The notes under the pieces: generated by a model | Database searches by the model: none | Told to the model about the DNA's origin: nothing | What the model saw: only the letters and a program-made list of their open reading frames with translations | Assembly: GCA_016714445.1 (NCBI GenBank) | Contig: JADJNF010000001.1 | Coordinates: 1,054,001 to 1,118,000, forward strand | Direction: 5' to 3' | Origin: Saprospiraceae bacterium | Lineage (GTDB): Bacteria; Bacteroidota; Bacteroidia; Chitinophagales; Saprospiraceae | Length of the DNA stretch: 64,000 nt | Part shown: positions 18,154-26,124 of the stretch, in pieces | Numbering within the stretch: position 1 is the stretch's first letter | How the letters are laid out: each line of letters opens with the position of its first letter | Position numbers and translations under genes: made by a program

Positions 18154-19269
18154 ATGGACGAAGCATTTAAAATTCCACCAAAATCCCCAAAGTATTTAAC
18201 TGAAATATCAAAACTACAAGAAATATTTAAAGGGCTTGTTGGTAGTGAATTTAGATTAACTGGAAAAACCCGTACAGATGGAGCAAATATTAGGAAACTT
18301 ATTGCTAAAGAACTACTAAGTAATGGACTTCCAGAAGCAGCAAATACAGGAGAATACGAAATTGTTCCACCCAAGAAAAAAGGAGTTCCCAAGATGTTAA
18401 GGGAATTTATTGATTCTTACACAGTAACAAGCGGAGATTCTTATAATTTACAGGTTTGGAATAGGATACCAAATTGTAAAACAGTTTTGATAAAATATGA
18501 TTCTGGAGAAACATTAAAATGTGACGAAGTGAGGTACATTTTTGTTAAAATTGATACACTGCATAATATTATTACTTCAATTATCATACTTACAGCAAAA
18601 TACATTGAAACGCATTTCGGAAAATTTGGAAAACCAACGATAAAACATCAATTGTTAATCTCCAACAAAGCCCGTAGTCAGATTTACACAAGTGAATCAA
18701 AGATTTTAACTTTTCCAGACTCAAAAAAATTATCTTATTTAATCACAGACGCATATAAAAAACCTGACGATTCAATGGCTAATGAACCAAGTATGCAAAA
18801 CCTGTATTCAATAAAACTTTTGACCGAAATGGTTGCTAAAAAACTAATTGGCAGGAAATTAGATAATTCTTCAACAAAAAATAGAGGACAAGCACTTGAA
18901 CGAATGACACTAGAACTTTTAGGCTACAAAATGGCTGCCAATGAAAATTTAGTTGGTGGTTTTCCCGACATCCCAAATCAATTATTAGAGGTAAAAATTC
19001 AAGATACACAAACTGTTGATTTGGGGCGGTTTACTCCCGAAAAAGAGGAAACGGTAATTGCCGAGAATAACTTGACAACCTTTGATGTTCGTTATTTAAT
19101 AGCACTAACTAATTCAAAAACTGACGTAATAGAAGGTATTATACTTGCTCCAGGTGAAAAGCTTGGCGAAATATTTACTTATGTTAGTGATGTTAGTTAT
19201 AAATGCCAACGTTCAATCCCGATGAGTTTCTTTAATTCTTATGAAGGAAAGTGCGTTTATAATCCTTAA
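18154..19269 (+). CDS. Type II restriction endonuclease, PD-(D/E)XK type
   Basis: 371 residues. The catalytic motif appears as Pro271-Asp272 followed by Glu279-Val280-Lys281 in GGFPDIPNQLLEVKIQD; an upstream helix, NRGQALERMTLELLGYK, supplies the usual preceding acidic residue. The N-terminal half (LTGKTRTDGANIRKLI) is unassigned and may hold sequence recognition. It sits downstream of the controller gene and ends 4 nt into the convergent methyltransferase. The cleavage site cannot be inferred. Identification rests on motif plus R-M context. Confidence 0.82.
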   Translation: MDEAFKIPPKSPKYLTEISKLQEIFKGLVGSEFRLTGKTRTDGANIRKLIAKELLSNGLPEAANTGEYEIVPPKKKGVPKMLREFIDSYTVTSGDSYNLQVWNRIPNCKTVLIKYDSGETLKCDEVRYIFVKIDTLHNIITSIIILTAKYIETHFGKFGKPTIKHQLLISNKARSQIYTSESKILTFPDSKKLSYLITDAYKKPDDSMANEPSMQNLYSIKLLTEMVAKKLIGRKLDNSSTKNRGQALERMTLELLGYKMAANENLVGGFPDIPNQLLEVKIQDTQTVDLGRFTPEKEETVIAENNLTTFDVRYLIALTNSKTDVIEGIILAPGEKLGEIFTYVSDVSYKCQRSIPMSFFNSYEGKCVYNP

Positions 19270-20958
19270 AATCCGAATGATTCATTGACTAATTTATTGA
19301 GCTTAGTTTCCAGTTCAGTTACATTTTGGTTTAAAGCAGAAAATTCGTTTAGTTTTTTTACAACTTCAATTATCTGCTTTGAACTGTTGTTATTGGGGTT
19401 TGGCATTGGGTATTTTTCAATATATTGGCTAAAATATCTTCTTCGACCTGAATACAACTTGTTATTAAAACACAAATCATGGAATTTTGCCATTAAATCT
19501 GAATTTGCAACCCCTTGAATTAATAATAATAAGTTTTTTTCTTGTTCAGATTGGGCGACAATCCAATAGCAATTGCCATTTACAACCGAACCATTTTCAT
19601 CATAATAAAATCTTGCCTCAACACTTATATCAGGGAATACAAGTTTTGGCAAAGCCCAAAATTCAGGATTTTGTGGAACCCACATTTCATACCAGTTACG
19701 ACCTGCTTCAATTAAATATTTTCGACCTTCTAATTGCTCTTTATTTGCCTCAAAATATTGTTTGGCATTTGGATAATCTTCAAGATTAATAACTAATCTT
19801 TTTCCTTTAGAAGAAAAATGTGGATAAAGTATTTTAAGATCATTCTTATAAGAATAACACCAACGTTGTATGTTTTCTTGTGAAATCAGTTTTTTAAATA
19901 ATTTATTTTCAGGGATAAATGGCTCATTGTCCCAATTATGTTTAAGAAATACATTGTCTGCACAAGATTTTACTCCAACTCTTACTTTAAATCTATCTCC
20001 AATCAGAAACGATGTGTTTTTGTTAATTTGTTCAATCCATTTATTTTCTTCTGAATTGGTCATTTGCCATATATCGGTCTTATTAGGTGCATGTTTCAAT
20101 AAACCAACGGAAAATTTATATTTTCTTTTATTAACCGAATAAATGCCTGATTTATTGGTATTTATAATCTCAAATAAAGAATTTGAAACATAAACTTGTT
20201 CGTCGATTCCATTTAACTCTTCATAGATTTTAGCAAATTTGCATGGTTCTGAAAGCTGTTTTTTACTTGTTTTCTTTCGACCTATGAATATTGCAGGTAA
20301 AACAGAAGCATCGAAAATTTTTGTATCTCCTAAATCTATGACTTCAATAGGCTCATAATTTTCAAGCAAAAATTTTCGTATTGATTCGCCACTCTTAGTA
20401 AATAAATATTTATTGGAAGTAATTACACCAATCAGGCCACCTTTCTTTAAAACATTTGTCATTGCGATTAAGAAAGGATAATACAAATCGACACGTCCTT
20501 TTTAAATTAAATCTTTTAGCAATTTCTTGGGCTTTTTCAGATCCAAGTATTTGCGTTCTAACGTAAGGCGGATTTGCAATAATTATATCGGCATATTCCT
20601 CACTAATATTCTGACTAAATAAATTCAAAGGTTCAACACAAACTCCTTGTGTGCTTAAAAAATCTTGATTTTGAATATCTAAATTAATCTCAAATTCGGC
20701 TAGAGTTGATTTTGTGGTAATTAAATAGTCAATATTTGTATCAAATCCTTTTATGTTAAGTTTGGATTTGTTGTTTGAATACTTGAATTTTCTTGTAATA
20801 GCAGCTAAAAGTTCACCTTCTCCACAGGCTGGGTCAAGTATTGTATATGAAGTTTCTTCTTGCTGATTAAGCTCTGAAATTAATCTATTTGAAAGAAAAT
20901 CAGCCAATTCTATTGGTGTAAATGTTGCTCCCGAATTTTTTACTGTAACTTCGCTCAT
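19266..20958 (-). pseudogene. N6-adenine DNA methyltransferase, split by a 1-nt insertion
   Basis: Two minus-strand frames (20958-20410 and 20486-19266) form one gene of about 563 codons if one base is removed. The N-terminal part has TFTPIELADF, the SAM motif DPACGEG (residues 42-48) and NPPY (129-132). After Lys153 the frame slips. Deleting one A from the A5 run (plus strand T5 at 20499-20503) restores NLKGRVDLYYPF, the family sequence. The C-terminal part has the target-recognition region with a WYEMWVPQNP motif. It is the partner methylase of the convergent nuclease. The break may be real, phase-variable or a sequencing error; a live nuclease with a dead methylase would harm the cell. Confidence 0.85.
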
Positions 20959-20972
20959 CTTACTTATTTTTG

Positions 20973-20980
20973 CAAAGATA
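20973..20980 (-). promoter_or_regulatory. -7 box of the methyltransferase gene
   Basis: On the minus strand TATCTTTG, a perfect TAnnTTTG, 14 nt before the ATG at 20958. Confidence 0.75.
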
Positions 20981-20991
20981 CTAAAATTTAT

Positions 20992-21008
20992 TATTCCAAA
21001 AAGGAATA
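20992..21008. promoter_or_regulatory. Operator (C-box candidate) of the methyltransferase
   Basis: TATTCC-AAAAA-GGAATA, identical in arms and spacing to the site before the controller gene. Its near edge is 11 nt upstream of the -7 box, overlapping the -33 region. This ties the convergent methylase gene into the same regulon. Confidence 0.75.
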
Positions 21009-21015
21009 TTTTATG

Positions 21016-21431
21016 AAATGATAAAAAATCAGCCCAGGGTCGAAAAGCCTACCACCACCCGAAGCTGTTAGGAAGCGCCCACGCCACGGCGCAAACAGTC
21101 TCACTCCACAGTACGTACACATAATATTTACTTTTGCCGCATAGGTTATTGATGTTCTCTCGTTTCCATGAGACATGTAGTCTAATGAAGAGTTTGTTTG
21201 ATAAAAAAACTACCTTCGGTTTCTGTTCGCAAAGGGATGGGATAATCAAATATTCAAAATAAACTGGTTTGCAAATATGGCTAATACTTCTGGGCGTTAC
21301 ACCAGCGTATGAGAGACTTTCAACCCGTTGGATATTTATCCTATTGGCTTTCACATTCCAGACAAACTGTTTCTTCATACAGTTTGTACAACTCATTGCT
21401 GTGTTGTACATTTGCCATTCAAGGCACACAC
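21016..21431 (-). mobile_element. Degenerate group II intron, copy 1
   Basis: On the minus strand the element begins GTGTGTGCCTTGAATGG (group II introns start GUGYG) and shares about 150 nt with copy 2 (21279-21431 against 22715-22879). That block holds the hairpin around CCCGT...ACGGG and a GAAAGTCTCTC element resembling domain I. The far end keeps a version of the terminal hairpin (21050-21077). No reverse-transcriptase reading remains. It abuts the attC-like palindrome at 21432. A short fragment of the two-hairpin repeat (21246-21275) lies inside it. Confidence 0.65.
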
Positions 21432-21496
21432 AATGCACTGGACGTACAGACTTGCTAACGCTGCGTCCGTCGCCAGTGCTGGACCGTTATCTCGGA
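21432..21496. repeat. attC-like palindrome 1 and cassette start
   Basis: Imperfect inverted repeat GCACTGGACG ... CGCCAGTGC, then GGACC and GTTATCTCGG at 21486-21495. The last part is the presumed core site: the reverse complement CCGAGATAA occurs at 22193-22201 after the next gene pair, as expected for the two ends of one integron cassette. Class 1 core consensus GTTRRRY is not matched, so this is an attC-like call only. Confidence 0.5.
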
Positions 21497-21515
21497 TTAA
21501 AAGCGAAAAATAAAG

Positions 21516-21546
21516 TTGTACGATAGTGAAACATATTGTATCTTTG
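21516..21546 (+). promoter_or_regulatory. Promoter of the toxin-antitoxin pair
   Basis: TTG at 21516-21518, 20 nt spacer, TATCTTTG at 21539-21546. The toxin ATG follows at 21551, so the message has almost no leader. Confidence 0.7.
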
Positions 21547-21550
21547 CATT

Positions 21551-21898
21551 ATGAAGGTTCATAAGTATCGAAAGGTTATCACTTATAAGAGTTACTTTAA
21601 GGAATTCTTTAAAAGCCAATTAATCACAGTACAAAAGAAGATCATTTGGACGTTAGAATTAATATAAGATATAGAACAAATACCAGGAACATATCTGAAG
21701 CATCTAACAGGAACAGATGGGCTATATGAAATCAGAGTGAATTTAGGTTCAAATACCTATCGAATCTTTTGCTTTTTTAGCGGCGAACAATTGGTAGTGT
21801 TAATGAACGGATTTCAAAAGAAAACTCAAAAAACACCTAAATCAGAATTATTAAAGGCATTAAAAATTAAACAAGAATATGAGCAAGAAAATAAATAA
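21551..21898 (+). pseudogene. RelE/HigB-type toxin with in-frame stop
   Basis: The frame would code 115 residues, but codon 39 is TAA (21665-21667). Before it: MKVHKYRKVITYKSYFK. After it: IPGTYLKHLTGTDGLYEIRV, then TYRIFCFF and MNGFQKKTQKTPKSEL, which are the core of RelE/HigB ribosome-dependent RNases. The antitoxin start lies inside its last 20 nt. The region after the stop is otherwise undamaged, so the nonsense change is recent or a sequencing error. A toxin-dead state would leave a lone antitoxin. Confidence 0.85.
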
Positions 21899-22187
21899 TT
21901 TAGGAACACTTGATGAATTAAAAGAAGAATTCTTTGGTCAAAAAGGCACCAAGAAAAGAGATGAACTTGAAGAAGGTTATGCTAACTTCAAAATTGGAGT
22001 AATGCTTCAGGAAGCTAGATTAAAGAAAGGTTTAACACAACAAGAACTTGCGGACAAAGTAGGAACAACTAAATCATATATTTCAAAGATCGAAAACTCT
22101 GTCAAAGAAGCAAGAATATCAACACTTGAAAAGATAATTGAATTAGGCTTTGGTGGTAAACTGGAACTAAAAATTAAAATGAATTAA
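21879..22187 (+). CDS. HigA-like XRE antitoxin
   Basis: 102 residues. The C-terminal half is an XRE HTH: MLQEARLKKGLTQQELADKV then TTKSYISKIENSVKEA. The N-terminal half is charged (NNLGTLDELKEEFFGQKGTKKRDELEEGY) and would wrap the toxin. The start ATG overlaps the toxin reading frame by 20 nt, the usual coupling. It is intact although the toxin gene carries a stop codon. It probably represses the promoter at 21516-21546. It ends just before the cassette boundary and intron copy 2. Confidence 0.85.
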   Translation: MSKKINNLGTLDELKEEFFGQKGTKKRDELEEGYANFKIGVMLQEARLKKGLTQQELADKVGTTKSYISKIENSVKEARISTLEKIIELGFGGKLELKIKMN

Positions 22188-22200
22188 TAAACCCGAGATA

Positions 22201-22879
22201 ATCAAGTAGGCGGCCCCACCAACTGAAGCTGATGGGGAGCGCCCCTCATGTAGATATTAATATGGCTACTATTAGCCACAAGCCGTTGTTTGTGGTTCCT
22301 TCATTATCAAGTGAAATCGTTCACTTGATTTGCTTTGCAACCATTCAATCTCCCTTCGCAAATCATGGGTTTAGTCTAATGTACATGTCGAAAAGTGAGT
22401 GATAGCCACGTTTCCTTAGTCGTTCCAGCGTAATAGTGGTTATTAGAATAGGGCTTTGGGTTACAGCCCATCCGCCTTTTCTGCCTACCCACCCGTTCCT
22501 GTTCCTTCCATTCGATGTCACTTATGGGCATCGACCCTCTGGGATCAGTCAGTCATCTTACCCAACTTGACCAGCATCTTATCCGATTACTATATCTCAT
22601 GCTCTTTGCTTACGCAAGCCACGCAGAGTACCGACTTTTGCAGTCCTGCTTACCTGCCCGACTCAGTGCAGGCGGGCTTCAATGCTTAGATCGCTCTAAA
22701 CCACCTTGCAGCTAGCTAATACTTTTGGGCGTTACACCAGCGTATGAGAGACTTTCAACCCGTTGGATATTTATCCTACGGGCTTTCACTCTCTAGACAA
22801 ACTGTTTCTTCAAACTGTTTCTTCAAACAGTTTGTGCAACTCATTGCTGTGTTGTACATTTGCCATTCAAGGCACACAC
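22201..22879 (-). mobile_element. Degenerate group II intron, copy 2
   Basis: About 680 nt, minus strand. The 5' end reads GTGTGTGCCTTGAATGG, then a hairpin (CAAACTGTTT / AAACAGTTTG), GTGAAAGCCC and the CCCGTAGGAT...ATCCAACGGG hairpin of a domain I-like region. The 3' part codes a reverse-transcriptase C-terminus (22363-22521) and ends in a GC-rich hairpin and ...CTTGAT. Most of the RT is deleted. I could not find a convincing domain V. The intron lies opposite to the cassette genes, at the edge of an attC-like site, as class IIC-attC introns do. Confidence 0.7.
22363..22521 (-). pseudogene. Group II intron reverse transcriptase, C-terminal remnant (copy 2)
   Basis: Fifty-two in-frame codons ending at TGA 22363-22365 read GRKGGWAVTQSPI, then ITTITLERLRKRGY and SLFDMY. 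This matches the maturase/thumb end of group II intron RTs. Upstream the frame is broken by stops and shifts. Copy 3 gives the same protein end independently. Confidence 0.8.
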
Positions 22880-23004
22880 AACGGCTAAACGCAAGAAGGG
22901 GTTTTGTGCTTCGTAGACAGTTAAGTAGTAAATTTAAAGTTCAGTTCTTCGTAGGAAATTCAGTGGTAAAAACCCTGCCTGCGTATAGCTGAGAACCGTT
23001 AGTG
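22880..23004. repeat. attC-like palindrome 2
   Basis: A 120-nt imperfect palindrome: left arm AACGGCTAAACGCAAGAAGG (22880-22899) with GGGGTTTT, right arm AAAACCCTGCCTGCGTATAGC then GAACCGTT (to 23000) and AGTGG. Removing intron copy 2 joins CCGAGAT at 22193-22199 to AACGGC, giving a continuous site whose ends are complementary (to within one nucleotide at the junction). Confidence 0.6.
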
Positions 23005-23010
23005 GCAAGT

Positions 23011-23433
23011 CTATGAGACATCCAACTCTTCAAAAAGACCTTTGCAAATTTCAGCAATCAAACCAACTTTATCCCGTTTGACACTTTTTACAAACGTCAA
23101 ATCGACAGCAGAATCTTTATCATATTTTGCTGACCACATAATGAACTCAACCAACAACGGAACCAAATCAATTCCTTTTTGAGTAAGACTATACTTTATT
23201 TTTTGCTTATGACTTGGGTCACTTGACCGATTTACAATTCCATTACCTTCTAGCAATGACAATCTATCTGAAAGAATATTGGTTGCAATTCCTTCTTCGG
23301 ACGTAAGAAATTCACCATAAAAGTGTTTCCCTTTAAACATTAAATCTCTGACAATCAAAAATGTCCACCTATCACCAAAAATTTCCAGTGCAAAATTTAT
23401 CGGACAATCCGACTTTCTTTTTATCTGTTTCAT
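23011..23433 (-). CDS. HxlR-family transcriptional regulator
   Basis: 140 residues. CPINFALEIFGDRWTFLIVRD is the HxlR winged-helix signature with its conserved N-terminal cysteine (Cys10), and LSDRLSLLEGNGIVNR is the recognition helix region. HxlR proteins often sense electrophiles or redox state through that cysteine. It is divergent from the VOC gene and shares an 85-nt promoter region with an inverted repeat, so it probably controls the VOC-SRPBCC-TfoX genes and itself. Confidence 0.9.
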   Translation of the reverse strand: MKQIKRKSDCPINFALEIFGDRWTFLIVRDLMFKGKHFYGEFLTSEEGIATNILSDRLSLLEGNGIVNRSSDPSHKQKIKYSLTQKGIDLVPLLVEFIMWSAKYDKDSAVDLTFVKSVKRDKVGLIAEICKGLFEELDVS

Positions 23434-23462
23434 ACTGCAAAAATATAAAAAATAAAAACCAC

Positions 23463-23494
23463 TTGCAAATTTAAATTGGTTTTGTATATTTGCA
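23463..23494. promoter_or_regulatory. Divergent promoter with candidate HxlR operator
   Basis: Plus strand: TTG at 23463-23465, 19-nt spacer, TATATTTG at 23485-23492. A perfect 7-bp inverted repeat TGCAAAT (23464-23470) / ATTTGCA (23488-23494) brackets the promoter. Minus strand: a TATTTTTG box precedes the HxlR gene. Confidence 0.6.
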
Positions 23495-23518
23495 GTTCAC
23501 AAATTAAAAAAAGCAAAA

Positions 23519-23887
23519 ATGACAAATTCAATTAATTGGTTCGAAATCCCAGTAATAGATTTCGCAAGAGCAAAAAAATTCTATGAAACACTGTATGGTG
23601 CTGAAATTATGGAAATGCCTTTCCCTGATGGAAAATATGGTATGTTACCTTGTGATATGGAAAAAGGTGTTGGCGGTGGAATAGCTCAATACGAAGGTTT
23701 TGAACCTTCAACAAAAGGAGCATTAATTTATTTGAATGGTGGTGAAGATTTAAGCACACCACTTTCAAAAGTAGAAAGTGCAGGCGGAAAAATAATATTG
23801 CCAAAAACTTCAATTGGACAAAATGGTTTTATGGCTCATATTTTAGACACAGAAGGAAATAAGGTTGCATTACATTCAATGAAATAA
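23519..23887 (+). CDS. VOC family (glyoxalase-like) protein
   Basis: 122 residues. NWFEIPVIDFARAKKFYETLYGAE is the first beta-alpha-beta unit of the vicinal-oxygen-chelate fold, and AHILDTEGNKVALHS is the last strand with its metal-binding Glu. Such proteins act in glyoxal, antibiotic or electrophile detoxification; the substrate is unknown. It is first in a three-gene run (4 nt to the next gene) controlled from the divergent HxlR promoter. Confidence 0.85.
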   Translation: MTNSINWFEIPVIDFARAKKFYETLYGAEIMEMPFPDGKYGMLPCDMEKGVGGGIAQYEGFEPSTKGALIYLNGGEDLSTPLSKVESAGGKIILPKTSIGQNGFMAHILDTEGNKVALHSMK

Positions 23888-23891
23888 AACG

Positions 23892-24335
23892 ATGGGAAAA
23901 TTAATAAATGACATTACTATTAATGCACCTATTGACAAAATTTGGAACGTTTTAACTGATTTAGAACTGTTGGACAAAACCGACCCAACAGTTAAGAAAG
24001 CAACTTTGATTTCAGAAAACAAAACAGGAATTGAAGCAAAAAGAAAAGTGCTAATGCAAGATGGCAAAAATTGGTTTGACAAAAAGATTACAGTTTTTAA
24101 ACCAAACGAAGAATTGGTTTACCAACTTACTGACTGCTCATTTCCAATTAATGGTTTGAAACACACTTACAGTTTCCAAAAAATTGGCAATCAAACCAAA
24201 GTGCAACAAGTAATGGAATACACTGTAAAGTTTGGTTTACTTGGTTTACTTATGGACAAGATGATGATAGGAAAACAATTTAATTCAGGGTTAAATAAGT
24301 TTCTAAACGGATTAAAAACATACGCAGAAAAATAA
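23892..24335 (+). CDS. SRPBCC (START-like) family protein
   Basis: 147 residues. NDITINAPIDKIWNVLTDLE is the typical N-terminus of SRPBCC/polyketide-cyclase-like ligand-binding proteins, followed by alternating beta strands and a long C-terminal amphipathic helix. Binding of a small hydrophobic ligand is expected. It starts 4 nt after the VOC gene, and the next gene begins at the base after its stop. Confidence 0.82.
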   Translation: MGKLINDITINAPIDKIWNVLTDLELLDKTDPTVKKATLISENKTGIEAKRKVLMQDGKNWFDKKITVFKPNEELVYQLTDCSFPINGLKHTYSFQKIGNQTKVQQVMEYTVKFGLLGLLMDKMMIGKQFNSGLNKFLNGLKTYAEK

Positions 24336-24689
24336 ATGGCATACGATGAACATTTAGCCAATCGAGTGAGAGAAAAATTTGTCGAGCTACCCAACGTTAC
24401 TGAAAAAGAAATGATGGGTGGCTTGACATTTATGTTCAACGATAAAATGTGCGTAGGAATTATCAAGGACGAACTTATGTGCCGTATTGACCCAGAACTG
24501 CACGAAACAGTTATTGAAAAAGTTGGTTGTAGAACTATGGACTTTACAAAGCGACCAATGAAAGGTTACATAATGATAGACGAAAACGGAATGAAATCAC
24601 AAACCGACTTTGACTTTTGGATAAATCTTGCATTGGACTTTAATAAAAAAGCAAAATCGAGTAAGAAACATAAAAAGCCCAACCCATAA
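24336..24689 (+). CDS. TfoX N-terminal domain-like protein
   Basis: 117 residues. REKFVELPNVTEKEMMGGLT, FMFNDKMCVGII and RPMKGYIMID correspond to the TfoX/Sxy N-terminal domain fold. Stand-alone copies like this are common in Bacteroidota and are not shown to act in competence. Last gene of the HxlR-controlled unit; the Lys-rich tail runs into the attC-like hairpin at 24691. Confidence 0.82.
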   Translation: MAYDEHLANRVREKFVELPNVTEKEMMGGLTFMFNDKMCVGIIKDELMCRIDPELHETVIEKVGCRTMDFTKRPMKGYIMIDENGMKSQTDFDFWINLALDFNKKAKSSKKHKKPNP

Positions 24690-24690
24690 C

Positions 24691-24737
24691 AACTAATTTT
24701 TCGTGGTGTGCGGAGCACAAACCATGAAAACTTAGTT
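24691..24737. repeat. attC-like hairpin 3
   Basis: AACTAA-TTTTTCGTGGT ... ACCATGAAAA-CTTAGTT, an imperfect palindrome with short spacer directly after the TfoX stop, preceded by CATAAC. It is shorter than palindromes 1, 2 and 4. It could instead be a terminator-like hairpin, but it has no T run. Confidence 0.45.
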
Positions 24738-24782
24738 GAAATTGTCCTTCGGTAGTCCGCCTGTGCAGTCGGATAAACACTG

Positions 24783-24827
24783 CCAGACTTTCATCCCGTT
24801 GGATAGATTAATCCTACGTTGTGAAAT
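24783..24827 (-). mobile_element. Group II intron domain I fragment
   Basis: The plus strand reads CCAGACTTTCATCCCGTTGG then ATAGATTAATCCTACG and GTGAAA, which matches the corresponding hairpin of copies 1 and 2 with a few substitutions. Nothing else of an intron is recognisable around it. Confidence 0.55.
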
Positions 24828-25241
24828 ATCCACCAAAGGCGGACAGGCGAAATTTATGTTTTGTATGAAAATATCGTCAGGCATCATGACTATTCCCGTT
24901 TCTATGCAAGTTGATTACAAAGGCTCTAGTAGTAATTTTTCATGATTTTAAGTCATAGAGTGAGCCAATTCACTAAATTTTGTTCAATGTAGAGCATACC
25001 TACCCCTATGCTGTATATGATTGAAATACCGAATAAGAATGGCGTATACGGAAACACAAGCTCTAAAAGATATTTATATCTACATGCAATAAAAATATGA
25101 CAGATTAAAAATGTCCAATATCTTCCGAAATCAAACTATTGTCATTAAATTTGAGTTTGTAAATAACAGATAACTCAAAGTGGTCTCTAAAGCCAGCCAA
25201 CGCCTTACCTTAATACTTAGCGCTGACTTTGTTCAACTTGT

Positions 25242-25306
25242 AAAGTAGATGATATGCAAAATATGGTTGGAAAGGCATATCATCAACTTTCCTTTGTGTT
25301 ATCGGT
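25242..25306. repeat. attC-like palindrome 4 and cassette start
   Basis: AAAGTAGATGATATGC (25242-25257) and GCATATCATCAACTTT (25275-25290) pair almost fully; then GTTATCGGT at 25298-25306. The reverse complement ACCGATAA occurs at 27372-27379 beside the last intron fragment, again as expected of cassette ends. Confidence 0.5.
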
Positions 25307-25336
25307 CATTGCAAAACGACAACCATCAAAACAAAA

Positions 25337-25627
25337 ATGGAAACAAAAAAAAATTTAAAGACTTGCAAAAATGGACATCAGTTCTTAAAAAGTAGTGACT
25401 GTCCGACTTGTCCCATTTGTGAAGAAGAACGAAAGCCAAAAGATAGTTTTCTCTCACTACTTGGAGCACCAGCAAGACGAGCATTAGAAAGAGAAAATAT
25501 AAAGACTTTGGAAGACTTGGCAAAATGGACTGAAAAAGAAATTATTAATCTTCACGGTATGGGACCAAGTACAATTTCTAAATTGAAAAAGGCTCTAAGT
25601 GAATACCACCTTTCATTTAAATCATAG
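25337..25627 (+). CDS. Zinc-ribbon plus RNA polymerase alpha-CTD-like protein
   Basis: 96 residues. The first third has CKNGHQFLKSSDCPTCPICE, four cysteines and a histidine in a zinc-ribbon arrangement. The rest, FLSLLGAPARRALERENI and INLHGMGPSTISKLKKAL, is a helix-hairpin-helix fold like the RNA polymerase alpha C-terminal domain. It could bind DNA or transcription proteins; no function is proven. It starts 19 nt before arr, so the two are likely cotranscribed. Confidence 0.82.
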   Translation: METKKNLKTCKNGHQFLKSSDCPTCPICEEERKPKDSFLSLLGAPARRALERENIKTLEDLAKWTEKEIINLHGMGPSTISKLKKALSEYHLSFKS

Positions 25628-25645
25628 TTAAACTTATTTCGGACA

Positions 25646-26095
25646 ATGGAAAATAATAACAACGACCAAAAATTAAGCGGACACGGAGCGACACCTTTCG
25701 TACAGACATATTTTCATGGAACAAGGTCTGACTTGAAAGTTGGCGAGTTTATCGAAGTTGGTTTTAACTCTAATTACGGACAAAGAAAAAATTCAAAATA
25801 CATTTTCCTTTCTTCAACATTGGATGCTGCAATTTGGGGTGCTGAACTTGCATTTGGTGAAGAACGAGAAAGAATTTATTTAGTAGAACCAACAGGAGCA
25901 ATTGAAGACGACCCTGACTTGACAGACAAAAAATTCCCTGGCAACCCAACAAAATCGTATCGTTCAACACAACCGTTTAAAATAGTTGGAGAAGTTACTA
26001 ATTGGCAAGGACACTTACCAGAACAAGTTAAAGTAATGAAAGACGCATTAGCTAAGCTTAAAGAACAAGGCATTAATTCACTGAATGACGAATAA
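25646..26095 (+). CDS. arr: Rifampin ADP-ribosyltransferase
   Basis: 149 residues, normal for Arr. FVQTYFHGTRSDLKVGEFIE contains the His-Gly-Thr NAD-binding motif; YIFLSSTLDAAIWGAELA and YLVEPTGAIEDDPDLTDKKF follow the known Arr pattern, and SYRSTQPFKIVGEV is conserved. Arr inactivates rifamycins by ADP-ribosylation. arr genes are classic integron cassettes elsewhere. Here it sits between attC-like sites and an intron remnant, in line with that habit. Confidence 0.93.
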   Translation: MENNNNDQKLSGHGATPFVQTYFHGTRSDLKVGEFIEVGFNSNYGQRKNSKYIFLSSTLDAAIWGAELAFGEERERIYLVEPTGAIEDDPDLTDKKFPGNPTKSYRSTQPFKIVGEVTNWQGHLPEQVKVMKDALAKLKEQGINSLNDE

Positions 26096-26124
26096 CATTG
26101 ACGATAAAAAACAACGAACCACTA

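Larger units (their letters stand above)
24738..25336. other. Non-coding stretch of the cassette region
   Basis: No credible gene. It holds an intron domain I fragment (24783-24827), about 380 nt of unassigned AT-rich sequence, and attC-like palindrome 4 (25242-25306) just before the alpha-CTD-like gene. Confidence 0.5.

Noticed and set aside
20485..20510. Programmed -1 frameshift in the methyltransferase
   Set aside because: A T-TTA-AAA heptamer is present, but the needed shift is +1, so the -1 mechanism gives the wrong frame.
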